Shown: in pieces, positions 46,450 to 56,965 of the stretch
Layout: the number at the start of each line of letters is the position of its first letter
How positions within the stretch are numbered: position 1 is the stretch's first letter
From: Tubiluchus corallicola
Taxonomy: Eukaryota > Priapulida > Priapulimorpha > Priapulimorphida > Tubiluchidae
Assembly (NCBI GenBank): GCA_030141605.1
Contig: JAQGDQ010000094.1
Coordinates: 560,001-624,000, forward strand
Direction: 5' to 3'
DNA: 64,000 nucleotides
The notes under the pieces: generated by a model
Databases searched by the model: none
Told to the model about the DNA's origin: nothing
What the model saw: only the letters and a program-made list of their open reading frames with translations
Made by a program: the position numbers and the translations under genes

Positions 46450-46890
46450 TTCTCCGCTCAGTAAACTTGCATTTGGTAAACCTGTACGGCTACTGCACTT
46501 CCTTCGGTTAGAATTTAATCGACTGATAAATGTGTGTAGTTGATAGACCTGCACTGCCACTCCATTTTCTGCTGATATCTCTTAGCTGACCTGCTAAAGC
46601 TGTTCTGGTAGTCTGCTACTGTATTCCTACTGTTAACATTTAGCTGACGGCTAAAAGTGCGCTGCTGTTAAACCTAGAGCTTGCTTCTTAACAACAAGAA
46701 GTTCAATAACAATATAGGTTTACCTATTGAATTTCTTATTGTTAATGTTTAGTTGATTTGATAGTGCGTTGTTGGTAAATATGTACTGAACTTCCTAATA
46801 TTAGCAAATACCTGACTGCTGTTAGTGTGTACTGCTCCTAAGTTGTGGTACTACTGCACTTCCGACAGTTAGGATTTACCTAACGTGCTA
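46450..46890. repeat. Degenerate ~62-bp tandem repeat
   Basis: About seven diverged units. Shared core: GTTGGTAAACCTGTACTGC, ACTTCCTACTGTTAG, ATTTAGCTGACTGCTAAA, GTGCG. Unit starts lie near 46470, 46545, 46610, 46670, 46740, 46775 and 46835. It directly precedes the TATA-bearing LTR-like segment. Confidence 0.6.
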
Positions 46891-46904
46891 AGGGCGCATG
46901 AGCG

Positions 46905-47290
46905 ACGTTTCATGGTACCCACACACCATACTGGTACATGGTACCCACACTGTACCGCCTCTCTATACATTTCTCTTTGTGCGTATGACCTCAGCACCTA
47001 TATAAAGAGGGGTTACAAATCTCTGCATTCAATTCACGCTGTTTTTGGCTTTTTGGCTTGCTAGATCATGTCTGGTTTACTAACTCATCTTTGCTGGCTT
47101 GCTACAGCACAGATGAGCAGAGTTATGCATCTGTTCAGGCTAGTTATGCATACGTTATGTTCAGCTATGCATAAGTTTAGTACAGCTAGTTCAATCCAGC
47201 CTATAAAATTAATAAATTATTATTGGTCTACCGGCGACAGTTTGGAGGCTTCCTCAACGTGTCGTCCGGAAAAAGTGAAGTCAAATAAAT
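46905..47290 (+). mobile_element. Putative solo LTR (3' part) with primer-binding-site-like sequence
   Basis: A duplicated CATGGTACCCACAC (46911, 46937) is followed by a TATA box (CTATATAAAGAGG, about 46999), a start-site-like region (CATTCAATTCAC), a ~180-bp transcribed-like part, AATAAA (47209) and then TCTACCGGCGACAGTTTGGA (47227-47246), which resembles the LTR end and TGGCGACAG-type primer-binding site of some Gypsy-like elements. No gag or pol frame follows. Boundaries are uncertain. Confidence 0.4.
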
Positions 47291-47339
47291 TAGCTATTGA
47301 TATGATGAACAGCGACATAAGCCACTTATCATGCTAATT

Positions 47340-48490
47340 AATGTAGCGAGAGATGTTTGCAGCCTGGATACGCTTACATAATGTAATTGCTGTGCTTGAC
47401 TTCATGTAGATAATTATGTGATAATCTATATTGGGTAATTTTCATGTAATCTGCATTAACAGATGATTCTTACAAATCGACAGCAGTGATAGAAAGGGTC
47501 GGTATCTTTAATACCACAATAGTAAGCAGTTTTTAACCAGCCTTTCTTCTTAACTTTTTTCACGCCGACAATTTGGTGTGTTTCTTCCATTTTTTTCCTT
47601 TTCATCCCGCTTACTTGGTCTGTATGTTTGCCTATTCTATGGGAACAAAGCCCTGCTGTAGTCTGCTGCTAGAGTGATTAAGCGAAGTTGTGAATTACAG
47701 CAAAAAGCTAATGAAAACAAAAAACAAAAACTGAAGTGTACGATTGTTCAGTATGACATCTTGTTGTACACGCTGTTAACTTAAGAGACAGTAAGGCTGT
47801 TTCTTGGCATATAGAAAAAAGTGATTAATAGAGTAGTCTTAGTTGCTGCATGAACACCAGAGCTTTTACGTTTCATTATGATTATTACATAAAATTGTTT
47901 TTCTAAATTCTCTTATAAGTATGAGGCACTTGGTGCTAGCAGTTAAACTGTCCCACAAGTATTTGGTTTATTTAGTGGCATTTTGTGTGTTTTCCCTTCG
48001 TGGCGTTTTCTGTGCAAGATTAATGATTGCGTTTATTGATTTTTTGTCTTTTTCTCATGTGGCTTCTATGTAATCCATGAAAAATTACTGCTGGTGTTAT
48101 CATTATAAAATTTTCAAAAACAAAATGGTTACATTTTTTATCCTTTTAACTTTTACATAAAGATAGTTCACAGCGTGAATTGACACGCCGCGTCTTAATT
48201 TTCATTTTTTCAACGTGTGTCTTTATCAATGACGAGTAAATTACAAAACTAATAGTGCCAAATAAGTAATATTAAAATAAATTTAATGAATACCCAAAAG
48301 TCCCATTAGTAGGGAAAAGACTGAGAATATGAAAGTAGCAAAATCATTGGTAGAAGAGTGGCAGCTACTTCTACTGTACATAATGCTGAAAGGACATTAA
48401 GTTAGCTGTGGTTAGCAAACCACGCTGATTGAATTTGCCCATGTAATCTATAAACTGCTGATAGTTAATTAGAGCTGCGAGGCTGAACAC
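47340..48490. other. Gene-free interval
   Basis: AT-rich; no supported gene or repeat. Confidence 0.4.
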
Positions 48491-48505
48491 CATGCATAGT
48501 TAAAA

Positions 48506-48537
48506 CCAATCGGTCACGTGATCAGTCACGTGGTCAC
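48506..48537. promoter_or_regulatory. CCAAT box plus two CACGTG E-boxes
   Basis: CCAATCGG (48506-48513) matches the NF-Y consensus. It abuts GTCACGTGATC and GTCACGTGGTC, giving CACGTG at 48515-48520 and 48527-48532 (12-bp centre spacing, about one helical turn). The composite is typical of USF/MITF/TFE-type promoters; no adjacent gene is known. Confidence 0.4.
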
Positions 48538-49224
48538 TGCTTGGTTTCTCCTGTAGCTGACTCCTTAAATCTGCACAAGCTGCTAAATCCAAATGACAAG
48601 CGAATTGCGTCATTTTGCAATTACCGAGTGTTAAAACAAAATGTTGTTTTTGTACGCTGTTGACAAATTGTTCAAATTTGTGGAAACTGAAAGCAGTTAA
48701 GATAACGCATATTTGCCTGTGAAAGGTTCCTGTTTTGTTACTAAATAGCAAGATTGAAATGAACAATAGAGTAGAAAAAATTTCAAGAAATCGTGAACAA
48801 AAACACTTAGAAATGACAAAAAGAGCCAGAACTGGACTTTTCACAATTTTTGATTATCCTATGATCTAAGTACTGATAACTTCAACTGTATATAGGTCAA
48901 TAATATAATCACCGATTGTGCCAATTAATCACCTTATTACTTATTAGTGATTGGATTTTGTTCTCATAGATTTGTAAATACGCAGGGGAAGAAAGAGGGA
49001 TGAAAAGAGAAAAAATGTGGGAGGAACAAATCGAAGTTTCGACGTGAAAAGAGTTAAGAAGAAAAAAATAGGAAAAGAATAAAAACTCGACAACTAGAAA
49101 GCCACTCTGTAGAGTTCACTCAGCTCAGACTTTTCCATTACAAGAATACACTTAATAAATAAAATAGATTTCCTTTAGTAATTCTTGATCGATAATTAAC
49201 AAAAATGAAAATCATACCACTCCA

Positions 49225-49325
49225 CAAAATTTCAAGGAAATCGGTTAAGTAGTTTTTACGTAATCCTGCTAACAGACAAACCAACAAACCAACGGCTATG
49301 AAAGCATACCCTCCATGGCAGTAGT
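49225..49325 (+). mobile_element. 3' tail of an RTE-type non-LTR retrotransposon or derived SINE
   Basis: TTTCAAGGAAATCGGTTAAG, TAGTTTTTACGTAATCCTGC, TAACAGACAAACCAACAAAC and ATACCCTCCATGGCAGTAGT follow the order of the widespread RTE tail (GATCGGT-AAGTAGTTTTTGAGTAATCCTGC, (ACAA)n, ATAACCTCCTTGGCGGAGG). Only the tail is present. Confidence 0.7.
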
Positions 49326-49339
49326 TGGGGTGTCAGATT

Positions 49340-51050
49340 TGTGGAAGGTCGAAAATGTCGGAAAGAAAGCTTGTCCAGAAAAAAGAAAGCTAATATAAAA
49401 AGAAATTCAAAAAATGTATAATTTTGTATTAATGTTCTGATATTGATAACAGAACGATTTTGAATTTGAAAAATCAGATTTAAAACGGCTATCAGCTTAT
49501 AAAGCTTCTTCATTCTTGACAACAGAATTCACCACGTCATGTCTAATACCAACACTCTTTTCATAATAAAAACAACAAAATCATTGTTGAAAAATTAATT
49601 CAGAGTTAATAGATGTTTAATATTTGAATTCGGTCTGATTGCAGAGGCGTGTGGACTACTTCACACTGTGAAATAAGCCAGGAAGCTTCTTGTCCTTACC
49701 AGGCTTGAAAAAAATTGAAACAAAAAAAAAGCTGTAGAGGTCGTACGTTACGTACACTGTGACGTTTTCTAGCATCTTTTTAGCATTATTATTTGCTCAG
49801 AAAAGAAGCCCACCGGTTTACTGCTACATAGCAACAGCGGCATCAGCAGCAACTGCAACAACCGTCTTCGCAATTTTACTTTATTTCTTCAAAAGTCCGT
49901 TTTAATTAATTAGGTAAATTTGCTTGTTACAGCTTGTAAACAGCTGTGCGCAATTAATTAGTCAAGTCGTTTGCTGAACATGTAAAACTGATCAACCATT
50001 ACATCTGTTTATTACGTTTATGTAGGGTGACGTATTCTAATGAATTCCTGTTGGGATTCAACAACAATAATTAAAATTTTATTGCTATGATTTGTGGAAA
50101 ACCACTATTCATTTCATGTATTTAGTAAAGTAGATCTGAGATTAAAGTCATGGAGACGGTTTAACCAAATCGGTTTTGAATTTGTTGTGAATTGGGTGGG
50201 TGGAATTATGGTATAGAAGTCAAAGAAATTCAGTTCATTTCTGGGGTTTATTAAACAAAAATCAATCAAAATTTAAAAGAAGCATTAATCTATATTCAGG
50301 AATTTTACGCCGAGGACGCTTCAGTTCTGATATCAAGATCGAAGACTAATACTGTTAAAGATTTTGTCGGAAAGATAATATGATATCTGCCAAGCTTGAT
50401 AGAATTACATTATATAGTTAAGTTGGAAAGTTTAGTTAGCTAAAGCCAGAAATGAGTTGGAGTCAAGCCTTAAGTTACTGAATATTTTTCATTTTTATAG
50501 TACAAAAATTCAGAATAGTTTAGTAGTATTATTTGATGTACAAATAATTGTAATCTATAGGTTATAGTCTATAATCCATTATTGTAATCTCTCCTGCTTT
50601 TACTAAATTTGAAAATATCTAGTGACTTTAAAAGTGAAATCAAACAAAAATATGGAAACTGTGTCAGAAACACTTAATTCTAATAGTTATGGGTCTTGGC
50701 CAGAATAGAATTGAATCACACAGCACGCATTTTTGCACCTAGTCCATAGGTTTTGTGAATTTACATGGCAAATAGCCTTAGCAAACATGCGATATTACGA
50801 TATTATCGATACAACTTTTCGATATTAAAACGGGTGCTAATGATCAAGGTTTTAGCTAAATGTCAGAAATTTAGATTGATTAGATTAATCGTAATTCTAG
50901 ACACGTGAAACACGATTTTTTTTGTAATTTTAAGATATGCATTTGACAAACAAGTGCTAACAAATGTAAATAAATTGGCACAGGAAAATGTCACACTTAG
51001 TAAATATGTGTTTATGGTTAGCGTTACAGTGGGTGATAATTATTTTAGTT
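49340..51050. other. Gene-free interval
   Basis: AT-rich; no supported gene. Confidence 0.4.
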
Positions 51051-51059
51051 ATTTTTATC

Positions 51060-51140
51060 TTTGCCAAGGAAGTTGCGCTTCAACAAAGTTTGTTTGTCTG
51101 TTTGTTTGGTTGCCCTTTGTCAGTTATGGCAGTAAGCCTA
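51060..51140 (-). mobile_element. RTE-type 3' tail fragment, inverted
   Basis: GCCAAGGAAGTTGCGCTTC (51063-51081), followed by TTTGTTTGTCTGTTTGTTTG, is the reverse complement of the RTE tail end (CCTCCTTGGC preceded by (ACAA)n), as at 49225-49325. Confidence 0.55.
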
Positions 51141-52074
51141 CTACGCCAGAACTTGACGACCGAACACTTTGTACAAAAAGCATTCGTGAAGCACTTCGTG
51201 GGGGTCTCAGAGGAAATATCTAGTACATCTTTTTTGCTATCTCCGCTTAGGCAAACAACTACGAGTTAGTTGCAGTTCCATTCTCGCTTGTATATTAAAA
51301 CTGTGTAACGCTGCATATAACCTTCACTTATTAAGGTGTATAACCTAATAAGGTGAGTTACTATATATATATGCTGTCTATGTGTAGAGACACGTATATA
51401 TTTGTCAGTCTATTAATGCGCCAAAATTAATGGCTAAAAAGTAGATAAACACTGTGTGGAACGTTCGTGCATTATTGATTATAAATCTATTTAATGAACA
51501 AATATTATAAGTCTTTTGCTAGTCTATATAACACCAATGCAGGTATATTTTTGTATTACTGCCTGTTTACCTTTGTGTTAAAATTTTTTAATCACCAAAA
51601 TCAGACGAATAAGTTTACGATTGTTCGGCTTTGCTAGAGATCTGTTTCTTACTGAGCGCATTCTAGTTTTATTACAGAAATCAAGTACATTAAAATAGCA
51701 TACATGCCATTTTTCCTGTGTCATTTTTACCGCGCACCTGCTAACACGTGTTGAACTTCACCTGCGTGTACCATCATCGTCATCATCGGGCTTCTTATCT
51801 TGTAATTCTTAACGGGAAATTTTTTTGTCTTGATAAACAGAGCCTTGCCAGCTTTCTGAAGGAGATTAATGTAAACCTAATCAAAATAAACTAAGAATTC
51901 TAGTTTTGTAGACCGGAATTCATATTTTCACCCTTCTAATAACCTTCTTACGTTAAGTAGCTACTAGCTTTGTTTGGAGCTAAATTTGTATAGAAAATAA
52001 AAATGTAAATTTTAGATTCTTTTGAAGAAAAATTATTTTAACAGCAATTTACTCTGGGAAAACTTAGAAATTTG

Positions 52075-52160
52075 GAATGGAAGTACTAACGTGCTTGGAT
52101 CCGGCACGTCATATTTGTAGCTCGTTTCTTGTAAATTTAATGGTTTCTTTAAGCTTTTAT
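52075..52160 (+). repeat. Dispersed repeat family R2, copy 1
   Basis: ACTAACGTGCTTGGATCCGG, then CACGTC, GCTCGTTT, TTGTAAA and TTAATGGTTT recur in the same order at 61980. A further TTGGATCCGGCACG occurs inverted at about 52635-52655, which may mark the other end of a ~580-bp element. Confidence 0.6.
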
Positions 52161-52267
52161 TTTTGCCATGGCCCGTTTTATTCGTGAAAATCTACAATTT
52201 TGCTACGATGACGAAATGCGTTTGTTTTTATCAGCACTGTCTATCAGGTATAAAACCGCAGATACAT

Positions 52268-52410
52268 AATGGCCTCGTCGGTTCAGTGGATAGGCAGAAG
52301 GTGTTTTTAACAACTCAGCACTTGTTCTTGTCAGCCAACATGTAGACCTCGAAGTAGATTCCTGGCTAGTCTCTGTTTAAATTCGTGTTTCGAGTTCAAT
52401 GTGTATCAGC
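52268..52410 (+). repeat. tRNA-like SINE head (weak)
   Basis: GCCTCGTCGGTTCAGTGGATA (52271) resembles a tRNA 5' end and A box (TGGCTCAGTGG), and CGAGTTCAATG (52390) a degraded B box. No cloverleaf can be drawn. Confidence 0.25.
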
Positions 52411-54290
52411 ATCATCGTTATAATATATTAGAATGACAGAAGCCCAACAATATAATTAATGCCTAGGTCAGATCCATTTAACGGGCATATTTGAGGGCAT
52501 ATTGGGAAAGTGAAAAGTCGGCGTTCGTTAGGGTCTGCGCAATGGTTTCTATAATGAAATCCGTGGCCTGTGATAGCCTTCAAAGTTAAATGCGACGCAA
52601 ACACCTTCAATAACATGACCAAGCTTTCGGTATTTCGTGCTTCGTGCCGGATCCAATAACTAGTGCATTGTCACACATTTGTTACTTATTCAACGAAGGT
52701 CACTTGCTAACCTCTTTTATTGCTACTTCCATAAAAGTTTCTTCTAATGTAGATGGTGGCTTCGTTGGTCGTCTCATGTTCTTTTACAAGTAGAGTACCT
52801 GAAGTAAAGCAAGTCAAATACATAATTTATTAGCAACCGATGTGAACTAAAATTTGTAAAAGTTTGTATTTCATCATTAATTCAGTACAAGATTCGGTTT
52901 GTATTAGAGCGATCTTATAGTATTCGGTTCTAATTTTTATTAATTTAACCGCTACAAAATAGTAAATATCTGTATATCAAAAGTTTATGAATAGTTTTTA
53001 AAATCCTCATTATCAGTTGTCGATGGAAAAACACATTATGAATTTCATTTTACTTTTGTAAGTGCAAGTTTACATACTTAAAATAACAACAGTTTGACAA
53101 AATCTGTTTATTTCTTCGGTTCTGGCCTATAAGTTACTAATGAGAGTCGAATACATTTCCCAATAACAGAGAAATGAGGCAAACGCGCAAAGGCAAATTT
53201 GAACGTTTGCCGTAAGAAGCCGCGACCATTAGAAATTTGAAGCTGGGAGTGAACAAATATACAGACTACATTAATAATTTAAATCTGTGGAAATCGCTAG
53301 TTTTAAAATGATAAAGTTTTGAACATTATTAGGCTTCATTCATTAGCAGAAACGTCGCACAGTTAATTCTTATTTTTAACAAGGCATGCGCCATTCTATT
53401 CCCTTTATATTAATCTGCAAATTATGTGGATGAACTAGGTTTATTTATTACATTTTGACACAAAGAACAGCGCACACCAATGATGCAGTGTAAGAATCAC
53501 ACAAACGCATACAATTAGACTAGAAATGTACACCAAAATATAAAGTACGCATAAAAAGTAATATAAGTCGACGTGTTTATCTGCAAATGTCTACAACTGT
53601 AATACGTTTCATGTTGTTTATCAGCCACTGCTGTCTACGAAATTGAATGTGGTAAAAACACATTTGTAGAAATTCCTGAAACAGTAGCTACAGGCACTTT
53701 TCTAAGAATGTAAATTATGCTCTCAGTAAAAACTGACATTTTTTGATATTGTTACACGAAGGTCCACTGGCTTCCAGATAAATTTTTCGTAAACTAAGAT
53801 ATTTGTATAATCTTTATATTGTCTCGCTGTAAGAATGCCACTGAAGCTTGACACGCGCTGCAAAGGGAGGTAGAATATTGTAATTATTATAGACCACTGT
53901 TTCACTGAATAATTGATCACGTGATAACATATATACGTCTCTCTCGCTGCTTTCTATCGCTGGGGAGTTAAAACATAATGGAAATTGTATCAAGCTAACC
54001 GTAATGGCACATGGGTAGTAAGACTATGTAGACTTGCTTCAGTGTAACATATTTTAAATGTCTATAGTAAATAGACCTTTAGGCGGTAGTCGACACACGG
54101 CTACGGCAATTGTTACTAGTCGTAAAGTATAAGATGTGAGGTGTTTATCACCCAAATTAACATATCACGTATTTTATTCATAAATAATTTGAACAACAGT
54201 TCAGGACATGTGATGATAGCAAAAGTACGTTAAATGAATAAAATTGCCCAGTTTGAGCAGGATAATACATATAAAACATCACTTTAAAAA

Positions 54291-54405
54291 AATTACAATA
54301 TATAAAACTTAGGTTTAAAACAATTACTATATATAAAACACAGGTTTCAAACAATTACATTATATAAATATACGTTTAGAACGATTACAATCTAACATTT
54401 ACACA
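54291..54405. repeat. Minisatellite of ~31-bp units
   Basis: Three and a half units of AATTACAATATATAAAAC plus TAGGTTTAAAAC, with substitutions. A (TTTA)n run follows at 54414-54448. Confidence 0.8.
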
Positions 54406-55060
54406 ATTGCATTTATTTATCTATTTATTTATTTATTTATTTATTATTAACAATTGCGTTTAACAGTAATGCACAAAAAACAATTAAGAAACTAACCAAG
54501 TAATAATTACACAGAGAGATGATCTGAAAATTTGAAATTAGTTAAAAGATAAATGAGATTCTTTTAAAGCTTGGTAAAACACATCGGCAAAATTGAAAGT
54601 TTACATTTCGATGTCAAGATGGACTGAGTCATTCCAACTCGGGTATGCTGTTGAATAGAGAATATGTGGGTAATGTTGTAATCTTTCTTATTTTCTTGAA
54701 TATTTTTGATGAAAGACTGGTTATAGATCTTACCTTGTGTGGTCATTAGTCTTGTTTGGGAGCGTATGTGCACCTTTTATCCTTATTTTACACTTACTTA
54801 CATTGATTTTCCTGACTTTATTTCATTGATCTTAATTAACCTGGTTTGACTTGCTTACGTTGAATTTGTTGTGACATTTGGAGGCTGCTATCGCTACGTT
54901 CTTTCGCCAAAATTACAGGCTTCTGTAATTTAATTTATAGTTCAAAAAGTCTGTAGTCTTCTAATGAATTTTTTTTAAACTAACAACAAACTGTTATAAT
55001 TAAGAATTGGGGTAAATTTCTGCATTTCACGTTATTTATTGTTTATCTGAATAAAAACTA

Positions 55061-56013
55061 CCGTAAAACGGGGTGAGTTCGCCACTTTTTAAGGGTATTT
55101 TTTTACATTTCCTGCCTTAGCAAGAGAATTAGCCAACCGATTTTCTTAGTTCAAGCTTTATATTGCCCTTCGAATAAAACACTATCGTGGGGTGAATTCG
55201 CCGCTAACAATTTAACACTGTTTAATGCCATTCTAGGCAGCTGAAGTTAACTGGTTGTGATTGGCTGGTTGGGGGTGAGTTCGCCACCCTATGAAAAAAT
55301 TATAAAAAATGTCTAGTTTTAGTTTTCAAATATAAACTTCTACGTTGGCAAGGAAGGCTTGAACGTCTTGTGCACTGATCTTATCGCGGTCGCCCTTGAT
55401 GTTGCCAGCCACTCTGAAAACCAGATTGTTCCTTCGGGCGAATGATTTGACAAAGTCTATTCCAGGGGTGTTTGCCTTGAATCGTCGTTCCTGGATTCCC
55501 TTCGCGTCAAGAACACTCTTAATCAGTAGTCGGAGATCGATGGCAGTCATTGGGAACCCCCACTCAGCGGCCACTGGGAGTGTACTGGCGATTTCGTGCT
55601 CCTCGGCGGCGGAGAACACTGGCTGACTTCCGGTCTTCTGCGGATGACTTCCGGAGAGTTTGTCAGAAAGGTCTTTCTTGGAACTCCGAATTGCCTCGCC
55701 GCTGGGCTGATTGTCCTGTTGGTATTCTTGACGGCATGTAGGGCAGCTTCCAGAGCTTCTGGGGTATAATTTTGGTATCTATGACCCGGTACAGTGGTGC
55801 AGGTGCGTGGCATGTTAAGTAGCCAGAAATAGTAGACAAATAATATGTAGCGCAGAATGGAATACTTCTAGTGCGAATTGAAAGAAGATAACTGTCGCAA
55901 ACTGTTTATAATGACGGTGATCATGATATCTGTTCATTAAATACTGAACAATAGTTACAGCAAACCTACAATGGCCATTATGTAAGGGGTGGCGAACTCA
56001 CCCCGTTTTACGG
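55061..56013 (-). mobile_element. Pogo-like DNA transposon, 953 bp, 25-bp perfect inverted repeats, TA target site
   Basis: The ends are exact inverted copies: CCGTAAAACGGGGTGAGTTC plus GCCAC at 55061-55085, and its reverse complement at 55989-56013. Both are flanked by TA (55059-55060, 56014-56015), the target of Tc1/mariner/pogo elements. The left end has two further internal copies of GGGGTGAGTTCGCCAC (55189-55204 with two changes; 55272-55287). The only coding sequence is a minus-strand helix-turn-helix/CENP-B-like region. There is no room for a DDE catalytic domain, so it is non-autonomous. Confidence 0.92.
55326..55813 (-). pseudogene. Frameshifted psq/CENP-B-type DNA-binding domain of a pogo-like transposase
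   Basis: The minus-strand frame from ATG 55811-55813 reads YTPEALEAALHAVKNTNRTI and SPAARQFGVPRKTF, a psq-type helix-turn-helix with the usual G-VPR-T signature. A one-base frameshift near 55668 moves to a second frame (DKLSGSHPQKTG, FSAAEEHEIASTLPVAAEWG, FPMTAIDLRLLI, GIDFVKSFARRNNLVFRVAG) that matches the CENP-B/tigger second DNA-binding domain (W---F--R---L--R). The frame stops before any catalytic domain. The source was an autonomous pogo/jerky-type element. Confidence 0.85.
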
Positions 56014-56015
56014 TA

Positions 56016-56965
56016 GTTATTTATTTATTCACTTGCTAGTACTATGCTGAAATTGATGGAGCAAAATTAGCCAGGATTTGTACTGAAATATGGTCGAGTA
56101 AAAGTACAGCGGCTAGCCGTCTCTGGCGTTGATTAATGCTCTTTCTCGCCTAGATCTCAATGGTCTTTGTTATTTCAGGTTCACACTGTAAATATTGGAT
56201 GATCAGTCGAGTGGACAAGGGAAAATCCTTGACCGATCAATACGTGATTGCCAAACCTAATTGATATCGATTACGCTAATCGATGCTGTGACCGTAGTTG
56301 TGTTTGCATCTGCCGATGGCTGTTCCCACTCAAGAAGACCTTCAGAAAAAGCGGAGCCCTTTTAGTGGGAAGCCCTTTTATTTATAATGAAGCGAGAAGA
56401 GCTGTACACGTTCTTGAAGAACCGCATTTCTTCGGGAAAAACCGAAACGTGATACAATGTAATGGTGCAAAAATAGAAACCTCTATAAACTCACAAGAAA
56501 ACACGAGCCAACGCTGCGGCAGCTTAATTAGTTTTATTGGTGCTAACTCACCTCATTGTGTTGGCGGTAGCGTGATGGATATGAGAGTACGCATGAACAT
56601 TTTCACGCACCCACCACGGACATGTCGGTAGTGATTAACATCAGCTGTGCGGACGTAAGTGGTTTCAGTCCTTCGATGTTGACGTAATTAGCAATAACAG
56701 CTTCGTGCTAGATTAGATATTAGTGAGCTTAATCGAGGAAGGTCTACTAACACATGAGACTTGCTGCAGCCACTAATATACTAAAGACTTATTAGTTTAT
56801 TATAGTGGCACTTGCGTAGTGAGAACGTAAATTTTTGTGTCTTTCTTTATGTTGCATGACATAGACAAGTCTGTGGTCACATTTGAAGGTAACAAGACTT
56901 GGCCCATTGGTTGACAAAATGCATGATAGTAGTGTAGTGCTAATCAACTACACACATTGATTCTA
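56016..56965. promoter_or_regulatory. 5' flank / leader region of the Shaker-type channel gene
   Basis: No coding gene is supported; a 127-residue open frame at 56248-56631 starts without ATG. The region should contain the promoter, leader or the last leader intron of the channel gene (for example CTTTCTTTATGTTGCATGACATAG ends near 56863 as a possible acceptor). No clear TATA box. Confidence 0.35.

Noticed and set aside
48500-48844. 114-residue minus-strand frame with hydrophobic start
   Set aside because: Starts at GTG, no ATG, no family features.
50954-51269. Overlapping ~90-residue frames
   Set aside because: They run over an inverted RTE tail ((TTTG)n) and lack coding character.
56248-56631. 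127-residue frame upstream of the channel
   Set aside because: Starts at TTG, the only Met residues lie near its end, no domain or homology; treated as leader/flank.
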